In this document: positions 35,949 through 42,889 of the stretch, piece by piece
Numbering within the stretch: position 1 is the stretch's first letter
How the letters are laid out: each line of letters opens with the position of its first letter
Assembly (NCBI GenBank): GCA_020628855.1
Contig: JAHDEL010000013.1
Coordinates: forward strand, 1 to 64,000
Direction of reading: 5' to 3'
Length of the DNA: 64,000 nucleotides
DNA from: Saprospiraceae bacterium
GTDB lineage: Bacteria > Bacteroidota > Bacteroidia > Chitinophagales > Saprospiraceae
The notes under the pieces: model-generated
Database searches by the model: none
What the model was told of the DNA's origin: nothing
The model's input: the letters and a program-made list of their open reading frames with translations, nothing else
Program-made: the position numbers and the translations under genes

Positions 35949-36717
35949 CAGAGAGTATATCAATGATTCCAAACTGACTGATAAGAACGGATACAATTAT
36001 GAGTATGAGTAGACGGTATGTCCAAAGGTCAGCATGAGGAAAACTAGTGGCAAACCTTGCGGCAAGTATACCTCCGATAACTTGGCCAACAGCAATTGTT
36101 CCTCCATAATACCAGTCCACTAAGCCTCTAGAGTGAAATATTGCCAATACAATGACACTATAGATAGTTACGACTAAGATCTTAATACCATTTGCTGTAG
36201 AGAGATTATGCTTTACAATCAGTACGCTTGCAGCAAGAAAAATGATACCCATCCCCATTTGGATAAATCCACCATAAAATCCAATGCTCAAATAGATTGG
36301 ATAAAGAATGAAAAGAGGCAGAGTCTTCTGTTGGTTCTCGGAGATTAACCATTTTTTAGGATTCACTAAGATTGTAATCAGTAAGGCAAGCATCAAATAA
36401 CGAAAGACTATCATGAATTGCTGGTCAGTGACTTGTATTGCCACGATAACTCCACAAATAGCACCAATGAATGTTGGTATTAGGATTGGAAGTGTAGTCT
36501 TCATATCCAATTTGCCTTTACGTGCATATACTGTAGTCGATGCTAAACCTTGAAGAGTAACACCAACTCTGTTTGACCCATTTGCAAGATTACCGGGGAG
36601 ACCTAGGACTTCTGTTAATATGCCCAGGGTGATAGCCGACCCACTCCCAGCAAGAGTATTTATAATTCCTGCAAGTAGGCCGCCAATGATGCAGAGGGAT
36701 ATTTGGTAAAGCTCCAT
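35935..36717 (-). CDS. TSUP (TauE/SafE-like) membrane transporter
   Basis: 260 residues from ATG 36717 (MELYQISLCIIGGLLAG); the open frame continues to 36825 but that would overlap the AsnC gene by about 100 bp and adds a non-membrane tail. It has about eight membrane helices in two similar halves. The first carries GGLLAGIINTLAGSGSAIT and the second GFIQMGMGIIFLAAS, the duplicated TSUP signature. The family moves sulfite, sulfonates and other anions; the substrate here is unknown. It begins 7 bp after the AsnC-type regulator stop, so they form an operon and the regulator may respond to, or control, the transported compound. Its 3' end overlaps the giant protease gene by 14 bp. Confidence 0.8.
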   Translation of the reverse strand: MELYQISLCIIGGLLAGIINTLAGSGSAITLGILTEVLGLPGNLANGSNRVGVTLQGLASTTVYARKGKLDMKTTLPILIPTFIGAICGVIVAIQVTDQQFMIVFRYLMLALLITILVNPKKWLISENQQKTLPLFILYPIYLSIGFYGGFIQMGMGIIFLAASVLIVKHNLSTANGIKILVVTIYSVIVLAIFHSRGLVDWYYGGTIAVGQVIGGILAARFATSFPHADLWTYRLLILIIVSVLISQFGIIDILSATFG

Positions 36718-36724
36718 TGAGATT

Positions 36725-37180
36725 TTAATCTTGATGTTGGAGTTGTATACCTTTAGATATACCGTTGTGTAAAGAGATGAATGTCTCAGTACGTGCAATT
36801 CCATCGATATTTTGAATGCGTTCACTCAGAATATTCATAAGGTCCATATTGTCCTTTGCATACAGCTTGGCAAAAATAGAATAGGTTCCTGTTGTAAAAT
36901 GTGCTTCCAATACAGACGGCACTTCTTGCAAACTTGCTAAGACATCTTGATAGTGTTTTGCCTTTTCCAAGAATATTCCAATATAAGCCACAGTCTTAAA
37001 ACCTAATTTTTCCATATTAAGATTTGTGGTATATCCTTCAATAATTCCTGCTTGCTCGAGCTTGGTAATTCTTTGTTGAGTAGCAACATTCGAAATTTCT
37101 AAATCACGAGCGAGTCCTGTTGTTGTTTCTCTACTGTTTGCTACTAGTTTATTTAAAATCTTAACATCTAATGCGTCCAT
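36725..37180 (-). CDS. Lrp/AsnC family transcriptional regulator
   Basis: 151 residues. The winged helix-turn-helix is at the start (MDALDVKILNKLVANSRETTTGLARDL, then ISNVATQQRITKLEQAGII), and the RAM domain follows with LEAHFTTGTYSIFAKLYAKD and a final GIARTETFISLHNG. The family senses amino acids. It is divergent from asnB with 81 bp between the starts, the arrangement expected for an AsnC-like controller of asparagine synthesis, and cotranscribed with the TSUP gene. Two perfect copies of a 13-bp AT-rich sequence in the intergenic region are candidate binding sites. AsnC-type control of asnB is inferred from context, not proven. Confidence 0.87.
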   Translation of the reverse strand: MDALDVKILNKLVANSRETTTGLARDLEISNVATQQRITKLEQAGIIEGYTTNLNMEKLGFKTVAYIGIFLEKAKHYQDVLASLQEVPSVLEAHFTTGTYSIFAKLYAKDNMDLMNILSERIQNIDGIARTETFISLHNGISKGIQLQHQD

Positions 37181-37225
37181 GATTAATAAATTAAATTAAA
37201 TATTGCTTATTAGATTAATAAATTA
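37181..37225. promoter_or_regulatory. Paired 13-bp direct repeats between asnC-like gene and asnB
   Basis: GATTAATAAATTA occurs at 37181-37193 and again at 37213-37225, start to start 32 bp, about three helical turns, so both copies face the same side of the DNA. The position in the 81-bp divergent promoter region and the Lrp/AsnC neighbour suggest operator sites. AT-richness makes chance matches easier, so this is moderate support. Confidence 0.45.
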
Positions 37226-37261
37226 TAAATTTACACTATTAAACTTAAAATATAGAAGACT

Positions 37262-38923
37262 ATGTGTGGAATTGCTGCAATATTTAAACAAAAGGCCGAT
37301 CAACAAGATAGTAGACAGAAGGTACTAGGAATGGCTAAACAGCTAAGGCATCGTGGCCCTGATTGGTCAGGAATTTATGAAGATTCGAAAGCTGTAATTG
37401 CTCATGAAAGATTAGCAATTGTTGACCCGAAGTCAGGAAAGCAACCGCTAGTTTCTCATGATGGAAGGATAGTTCTCGCTGTGAATGGAGAAATATATAA
37501 CCATAGGAAGTTAAGAGAACAATGTAAAGATTACAGATTTAAGACAGAATCTGATTGCGAAGTAATTATACCATTGTATCAGAAGTATGGATCAGCATGT
37601 ATAGAGAAATTGCAAGGCATGTTTGCCTTTATCCTTTACGATACAGCTAGTAAGACGCATCTAGTAGCGAGGGATCATATGGGTATTATCCCGCTGTATT
37701 ATGGAACTGACCAAGAAGGACAAAGGTATTATGCTTCAGAATTGAAGTCACTAGAAGGGATTTGTCCAACTATAGACACCTTTCCTCCTGGTGAATATTA
37801 TGAGTCTCAAAGTGATAGTATGAGACAATGGTATACTACTGAGTGGACAGATTATACTAAGGTAAAAGAGAGTACACATGGTAAGGAAGCAATTAAGGCA
37901 GCCTTGATGGCTTCTGTTGAATCTCATTTGATGTCAGATGTTCCTTATGGTGTGCTTCTTAGTGGTGGATTAGACTCATCTATTATATCGGCTGTAGCCA
38001 AATCTTTCGCAGATAAGCGTATTGAGAGTGATAATACAGAAGGGGCTTGGTATCCACAACTACATAGTTTCGCTATTGGCTTAGAGGGCTCACCAGATCT
38101 TGCTGCTGCAAGAAAGGTTGCAGATCACATTGGCTCAATCCACCATGAAGTACACTTTACTATTCAAGAAGGTATTGATGCCTTGTCAGATGTTATCTAT
38201 CACCTTGAGACATATGATATAACAACAGTGAGGGCATCGACACCTATGTATCTACTTGCAAGGGTCATCAAGTCAATGGGTATCAAGATGGTACTCTCAG
38301 GAGAAGGTGCAGACGAAATATTTGGAGGATACTTGTACTTTCATAAAGCCCCAGACGCTAAAGCATTTCATGAAGAGACAGTACGTAAGTTATCAAAGCT
38401 TCATCTCTATGATTGCCTAAGAGCAAACAAATCTCTTTCTGCTTGGGGAGTAGAAGGAAGAGTACCATTTTTAGATAAGCAATTTATGGAGGTAGCAATG
38501 AGCCTCAATCCTGAACTGAAAATGTGTGGTGATGGTAAGATAGAGAAACACATTCTGAGAGAGGCGTTTGAGGACTTCCTTCCTCCCGAAGTTGCATGGA
38601 GGCAAAAGGAACAGTTTTCTGATGGGGTAGGGTATTCTTGGATTGACTCTTTGAAAGATCTCGTAAATGAGAAGGTGAGTGAGTCTCAACTTGCAGAAGC
38701 AGCAAAGAGATTCCCAATAAACACACCTCAGACCAAGGAAGAGTATTATTATAGATCTATTTTTGAATCACATTTTCCTTCAGCAACTGCAGCTAATACA
38801 GTGCCTTCTGTTCCTTCTATTGCTTGTAGCTCACCAGTGGCTTTGGAATGGGATGCTTCATTTACTAATCAGAATGAACCCTCAGGTAGAGCAATCAAGT
38901 CAATCCACGTCGAGGCGTATTAA
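37262..38923 (+). CDS. asnB: Asparagine synthetase (glutamine-hydrolysing)
   Basis: 553 residues, full length. Cys 2 after the initiator Met (MCGIAAIF) is the glutaminase nucleophile, with RHRGPDWSG and NGEIYNH completing that domain. The synthetase domain has the ATP pyrophosphate loop LLSGGLDSSIIS near residue 237, LSGEGADEIFGGYLYFHKAP near 348, and VPFLDKQFMEVAM near 400. It makes asparagine from aspartate, ATP and glutamine. It is transcribed alone, divergently from the AsnC-type regulator. The C-terminal tail of about 40 residues (PSVPSIACSSPVALEW) is variable. Confidence 0.95.
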   Translation: MCGIAAIFKQKADQQDSRQKVLGMAKQLRHRGPDWSGIYEDSKAVIAHERLAIVDPKSGKQPLVSHDGRIVLAVNGEIYNHRKLREQCKDYRFKTESDCEVIIPLYQKYGSACIEKLQGMFAFILYDTASKTHLVARDHMGIIPLYYGTDQEGQRYYASELKSLEGICPTIDTFPPGEYYESQSDSMRQWYTTEWTDYTKVKESTHGKEAIKAALMASVESHLMSDVPYGVLLSGGLDSSIISAVAKSFADKRIESDNTEGAWYPQLHSFAIGLEGSPDLAAARKVADHIGSIHHEVHFTIQEGIDALSDVIYHLETYDITTVRASTPMYLLARVIKSMGIKMVLSGEGADEIFGGYLYFHKAPDAKAFHEETVRKLSKLHLYDCLRANKSLSAWGVEGRVPFLDKQFMEVAMSLNPELKMCGDGKIEKHILREAFEDFLPPEVAWRQKEQFSDGVGYSWIDSLKDLVNEKVSESQLAEAAKRFPINTPQTKEEYYYRSIFESHFPSATAANTVPSVPSIACSSPVALEWDASFTNQNEPSGRAIKSIHVEAY

Positions 38924-38981
38924 AACATGTAACATATTGATAGACAGTTGTTTAACCTTGATTTAGCATAAGTGGAACATC

Positions 38982-38991
38982 GAGTTAACTC
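38982..38991. promoter_or_regulatory. Perfect 10-bp palindrome GAGTTAACTC
   Basis: This palindrome lies in the gap after asnB, 52 bp before the -33 element of the 39114 promoter. It could bind a dimeric regulator. There is no independent support and a single 10-bp palindrome can be chance. Confidence 0.2.
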
Positions 38992-39043
38992 ACTTGTAGG
39001 GTGTATGTAGGGCTTAAGTATGCTAGCAGTAGGATTTGTAGTA

Positions 39044-39074
39044 TTGAAATGCTTGTACTGGTAATTTATCTTTG
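39044..39074 (+). promoter_or_regulatory. Consensus Bacteroidota promoter for the 39114 gene
   Basis: TTG at 39044-39046, a 20-nt spacer, and TATCTTTG at 39067-39074, an exact TAnnTTTG. It is the best-matching promoter in the window. It overlaps the upstream TTG start of the open frame, which argues for ATG 39114 as the true start. Confidence 0.7.
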
Positions 39075-39113
39075 AAGTACAATCATTTAATAGAACACGC
39101 AAATCAGAAAACT

Positions 39114-39509
39114 ATGAACAACTTCTACAATTTCTTAAAAGTAATGTTGATCACTTCAGTATCTCTTACAATACTGAGGGCAGAGCACGGGCCAATCATT
39201 AACCCTTCTGATGCTGCGATTTTGATAACTGAGAATGCAATGAGTTTGACGACGACAGATTTAGAATTAGAATCTATCCTAGAGCTTGTTGCATTTTCAG
39301 AATCAGATGAACAGCTTGATCTTAAATCTGATCTTACTATCGAGTTTATCCAACTCCTCAATGCTGAAGGAGATCTTGAATTCCAAATGCCTATAATGAG
39401 TAATTCAGTACACTTGGCTCTGACCAACTTTGATTCTGGAATTTATCAAATGAAATTCCTCTTTGAAGGGACAGAGACATTCAAGACTTCTACTTTAACC
39501 ATTAAGTAG
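39114..39509 (+). CDS. Small exported protein with T9SS-CTD-like C-terminus
   Basis: 131 residues from ATG 39114 (MNNFYNFLKVMLITSVSLTI); the open frame extends 14 codons upstream but those lie on the promoter. There is a signal peptide to about residue 23. The mature protein of about 105 residues is acidic and Ser-rich. Its last third (VHLALTNFDSGIYQMKF then ...TSTLTIK) reads like the closing strands of a T9SS sorting domain (compare LSSGIYFLKI...), though it lacks the PNP start and may instead be a free-standing domain of that fold. It lies just upstream of the second giant protease and could be cotranscribed with it. Family unknown. Confidence 0.6.
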   Translation: MNNFYNFLKVMLITSVSLTILRAEHGPIINPSDAAILITENAMSLTTTDLELESILELVAFSESDEQLDLKSDLTIEFIQLLNAEGDLEFQMPIMSNSVHLALTNFDSGIYQMKFLFEGTETFKTSTLTIK

Positions 39510-39563
39510 CAGCGTATTTAACCAATAACTTTTTCACACATTCTATAGGCGCATATTCCTTAG

Positions 39564-39607
39564 GGTTAGCACGGGCTGAGAAGTAGTATCACTACTCCTA
39601 GCTAACC
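39564..39607. other. Nested inverted repeat (hairpin) before family member 2
   Basis: The outer arms GGTTAGC (39564-39570) and GCTAACC (39601-39607) pair perfectly. Inside, AGTAGT (39582-39587) and ACTACT (39591-39596) pair around a 3-base loop. No T-run follows on either side, so it is not a standard terminator. It lies in the 171-bp gap before the 39681 gene and could be a structured leader or an operator. Confidence 0.45.
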
Positions 39608-39680
39608 AAAGATTAGGGATTAAGCGTACTAACACCACTATAGCTAGTGTCCGAAAGCTCATGCTTCGTCTGGCATTGCT

Positions 39681-42653
39681 ATGCTAACAACTATCATTAT
39701 GGAAAATATTTTTACAACTTCAACCCAATTCGAACAACGCGTCCTAGCCATAACTCAAGTCATCGTAATCATAGGATTTCTGTTATTACTTTCGAATACA
39801 CTTCAGGCACAACAATCATGTGCGACTCCAGAACCAACAAAAGATCAAGTTAAATACACACTAGACATCATTGATAACCTTGCCGTCAATAGAAGTAGTG
39901 GTATGACATCACTTCCGATGCGAGTACATATTGTTGGTGACAATGCAGGCAATAATAGATTAGACTTGACTGATCTGAATCAAGAGCTTGCAACACTGAA
40001 TAGAAATTTTAGATCAATAAATATTGAATGGTATATAGCTTCAATTGATTACATTAATAGTACGCTCTATAGCGAACTCAACCTAGATATTGAAGAAGCA
40101 GGTTTTGTAGACAAATATGTCCAATCTGATGCAGTAAATGTGATTTTTACAAACTCACTCAGAAAGGGAGGTAATGAGTTTTGTGGTTTTGCTTATTACC
40201 CAAGTGAAGAATTAAGAAGTATCGCTATTTATGCAAATAATTCGTGTACTAACAGCTTAAGCTCTGCTAACCTAACACATGAGTTTGGTCATTTTTTCAA
40301 CCTTTTCCATACATTCAGAGGAACAGCAAATAGCCCTAGTCACGAAGAAGCAGAAAATGTAGCTAGACAAGGTGAGCACGCTAATTGCTCAACGACTGGA
40401 GACTTACTTTGTGATACTGAAGCTGACCCTCGGTGCACTATGACATCAGCTTGCGTATATGTTGGCGACGAGACAGACATCCTTGGTGCATCATATACTC
40501 CACCTATCGGGAATGTCATGACATATTATGATAAGACATGTGGAGCAGAATTCACAGGGCAGCAGTTACTAAGAATGGAACAAGCCCTAATGGCAAGATT
40601 GGCTTTTTCAAGCTATGCAATTGATCAAGCTCCAGCAATGGATGTGAGTAACCCTTTTGCACTTGAAGCTGAAGCTGGATCAGACTATAGCATTCATTTG
40701 AAGTGGAAAGATTCTGCAGCAAACGAAACAGGTTTTATTATCGAAAGATCTCATGATGGTGGAAATACATTCTTTCCATTGCTTCAAGGGGGTGTTGGAC
40801 CAGATGTTACTGAGTTCAATGATGTTACTGCACAAGCTGATATTTCTTATATCTATAGAATTAAAGCATCTAATGATAATCCTCAAGATTATACTTTGAG
40901 TAGCCCTTTCAAATTAGATCTTGCATATTGTTTGCCAGAATACAGTGAACTAACATGCAATGTATTAGGAATAGGAGCAGGTATGCAGCAAGTAGAACTA
41001 GGAATAAATGGCAGTATTTTCTCTCACAACTCAGAATGTTCAGGTGCATTTGAAATTATCACAGAAGCGCCAGAGACAGCATTAGAAGTTGGAGCTAACT
41101 ACCCATTCAATGTGCAGCTTAATACAAATAATGGTCAATACTTACAGCAGAATCTAACTATCTGGATGGACTGGAATCAAAATAATGAGTATGAACAGTC
41201 AGAGGTGCTTTTCCAAACTCACTTTACTAGCTCTGGTCCTTCACAAATTCAAGGAAACTTTAAGATTCCAGAATGTGCTCTGTCAGGTGAAACAATGATG
41301 AGATTTAGAACTACGTATTTGCCAAACGGTATCGTAAATGACCCTTGTGCCTTCTATGCATATGGCGAGGCTGAAGACTATAAAGTTCAAATTACTGGTG
41401 CTCAAGAACAAAGTGGTAACATTATCGTATCAGAGTATTCAGGTATCCAAAACAATGATGGATTTATTTGCGAAGATGGTTGGGCTAACCTCATTGCTTC
41501 ATCTGGTAAAAGTTACCTCTGGGATAACGGTTTTGATGGCCAGATTAGATCAGTATACGAGCCAGGGACCTACACGGTTGCCATTACTGGATATGATGGA
41601 TGCATTGCCTACGCCGAAGCAATAGTGCATTTACATGATGATTCAATTATTCTTTCTCAGACAGATAATGATGGAAATATCTTCAACGGAACAATGTGCG
41701 ATGGCGAAGAAATGAATCTCAGTATTGAAGGAGCTTTTGATGTGACTTGGGAGGATGGAAGTAAAATGCATACTTATACTGCTCGAGAGGCAGGTACGTA
41801 TACAGCTACAGTTATCAACCAATATGGTTGTGAAAGCACTAAATCTTTCATAGTGAATACTATAGAAGCACCAGAACTCTCTTTAGATGTTGTAAATCAA
41901 GAAGGTCAGGAAGTCTATGACGGTATGTTACTGTTCGGAGATACTGCACAATTGACAGTCAATGGAGCGGATGAATATCTTTGGAATACTGGGAGTAACG
42001 CATCCACAATTACTGCAACACAAGATGGTAATTATTCAGTAGTGGGAACTAACCAGAATGGATGCAAAGAGACAATGGAGGTCAACCTTTACTTTAATAT
42101 TATACTCTCTAATCTGGATATTAGTCTTGATGCAAAGCCTCAGACTGAAGGCACAGCATTGATTTGGACATCTACAACTGAACAAGAAGTAAACAGTTAT
42201 GTGATTCAAAAGAGTGTCGATGGTGCAAGTTTTGTAAGTATCGGTATAATTGAAGCTAAACAAGAAGAAGGTACTATCTATGAATACTATGATAATGAAG
42301 TTGCAGGAGCTACTTCATATTACAGGATTGAAGCACAATTGACTTCAGGCAATGTGGAGTATAGCGAGATTGAAGTTGTTGAAAGAGAGATATCAACAGT
42401 CTTTACAGCTGATGTCTATCCTAATCCTAGTCAAGGTATCTTGAATATCGAAATGACAGGTCTTTCTTCAAATGAAGCTCTACTTCAAGTATTTGATGAA
42501 AGAGGTGCCAATGCATATACTGCGCATCTTTCACCAGAGAATGGAAAGACAACTTTAGATCTTTCAGGATCATTGAATCCAGGAATGTATACTGTTTTGA
42601 TCTTTCAAAATGACAATAGAATTACTGAAAAAATATTGGTTACACAGCCATAG
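39681..42653 (+). CDS. T9SS-secreted M43-like metalloprotease with 3 Cys repeats (family member 2)
   Basis: 990 residues (984 if ATG 39699, MENIFTTSTQ, is used), the shortest of the four paralogues. Signal peptide with an extended n-region ending SNTLQAQ; family motif PEPTKDQVKYTLDI; M43-type zinc site HEFGHFFNLFHTF at about residue 200, with Met-turn GNVMTYY; FN3-like domain; GEVED domain ending YGEAEDYKVQI; only three repeats from residue 581, the second degenerate and the third the Cys-poor cap (LLFGDTAQL); FN3-like module; and T9SS sorting domain from DVYPNPSQGILNIEM to the end (...RITEKILVTQP). Metal ligands are intact. It shows that the catalytic part plus a minimal stalk is enough for the family. 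A strong terminator follows. Confidence 0.85.
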   Translation: MLTTIIMENIFTTSTQFEQRVLAITQVIVIIGFLLLLSNTLQAQQSCATPEPTKDQVKYTLDIIDNLAVNRSSGMTSLPMRVHIVGDNAGNNRLDLTDLNQELATLNRNFRSINIEWYIASIDYINSTLYSELNLDIEEAGFVDKYVQSDAVNVIFTNSLRKGGNEFCGFAYYPSEELRSIAIYANNSCTNSLSSANLTHEFGHFFNLFHTFRGTANSPSHEEAENVARQGEHANCSTTGDLLCDTEADPRCTMTSACVYVGDETDILGASYTPPIGNVMTYYDKTCGAEFTGQQLLRMEQALMARLAFSSYAIDQAPAMDVSNPFALEAEAGSDYSIHLKWKDSAANETGFIIERSHDGGNTFFPLLQGGVGPDVTEFNDVTAQADISYIYRIKASNDNPQDYTLSSPFKLDLAYCLPEYSELTCNVLGIGAGMQQVELGINGSIFSHNSECSGAFEIITEAPETALEVGANYPFNVQLNTNNGQYLQQNLTIWMDWNQNNEYEQSEVLFQTHFTSSGPSQIQGNFKIPECALSGETMMRFRTTYLPNGIVNDPCAFYAYGEAEDYKVQITGAQEQSGNIIVSEYSGIQNNDGFICEDGWANLIASSGKSYLWDNGFDGQIRSVYEPGTYTVAITGYDGCIAYAEAIVHLHDDSIILSQTDNDGNIFNGTMCDGEEMNLSIEGAFDVTWEDGSKMHTYTAREAGTYTATVINQYGCESTKSFIVNTIEAPELSLDVVNQEGQEVYDGMLLFGDTAQLTVNGADEYLWNTGSNASTITATQDGNYSVVGTNQNGCKETMEVNLYFNIILSNLDISLDAKPQTEGTALIWTSTTEQEVNSYVIQKSVDGASFVSIGIIEAKQEEGTIYEYYDNEVAGATSYYRIEAQLTSGNVEYSEIEVVEREISTVFTADVYPNPSQGILNIEMTGLSSNEALLQVFDERGANAYTAHLSPENGKTTLDLSGSLNPGMYTVLIFQNDNRITEKILVTQP
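41421..42100 (+). repeat. Three repeat units of about 76 codons
   Basis: Same repeat as in the neighbouring paralogues: unit 1 has ICEDGWANL, unit 2 MCDGEEMNL, unit 3 the cap form LLFGDTAQL without the first Cys. They are diverged from one another. Confidence 0.75.
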
Positions 42654-42703
42654 TTGTGCTAGCTAGAAGGAAGTAAATATTTTCCGAATCATCAATTGTT
42701 AGC

Positions 42704-42736
42704 GGGCCTTTCAAAGGTTTTGAAGGGCCCTTTTTT
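42704..42736 (+). terminator. Rho-independent terminator after family member 2
   Basis: GGGCCTTTCAAA (42704-42715) pairs with TTTGAAGGGCCC (42719-42730), 12 bp with one G-T pair and a 3-base loop, followed by six T. It isolates the 42890 gene transcriptionally from the gene before it. Confidence 0.85.
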
Positions 42737-42755
42737 ACCTCATTGAAAATTACCT

Positions 42756-42850
42756 AAAAACAAAAAACGAAGGTTTCCTACCAAAAAAGGAATAGTGCCT
42801 TTGGAAAATCGAATACTCAAATGAAACGCCCTTTTCCACATCTAGATTTG
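42756..42850 (+). promoter_or_regulatory. Promoter module of family member 3, duplicated before member 4
   Basis: AAAAACAAAAAACGAAGG at 42756, CGAATAC at 42810-42816, 26 bp, then TAGATTTG (42843-42850), an exact TAnnTTTG box. The same three elements occur at 51050-51144 with identical spacing (54 and 26 bp). Because the -7 box lies inside the longest open frame, it fixes the start downstream at ATG 42890. Confidence 0.65.
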
Positions 42851-42889
42851 AAGTGTAATAAGAACGCTAACACTCTTAATACTTCTAAA

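Noticed and set aside
36718-36825. N-terminal extension of the TSUP transporter
   Set aside because: It would overlap the AsnC-type gene by about 100 bp and has no membrane character; ATG 36717 starts the first conserved helix.
39072-39113. Upstream start of the small secreted protein
   Set aside because: The frame's first TTG lies on the -7 promoter element, so it cannot be in the transcript; ATG 39114 opens a good signal peptide.
42821-42889. Upstream ATG at 42821 as the start of family member 3
   Set aside because: It adds 23 residues before a proper signal peptide and covers the -7 box TAGATTTG shared with member 4; ATG 42890 fits both.
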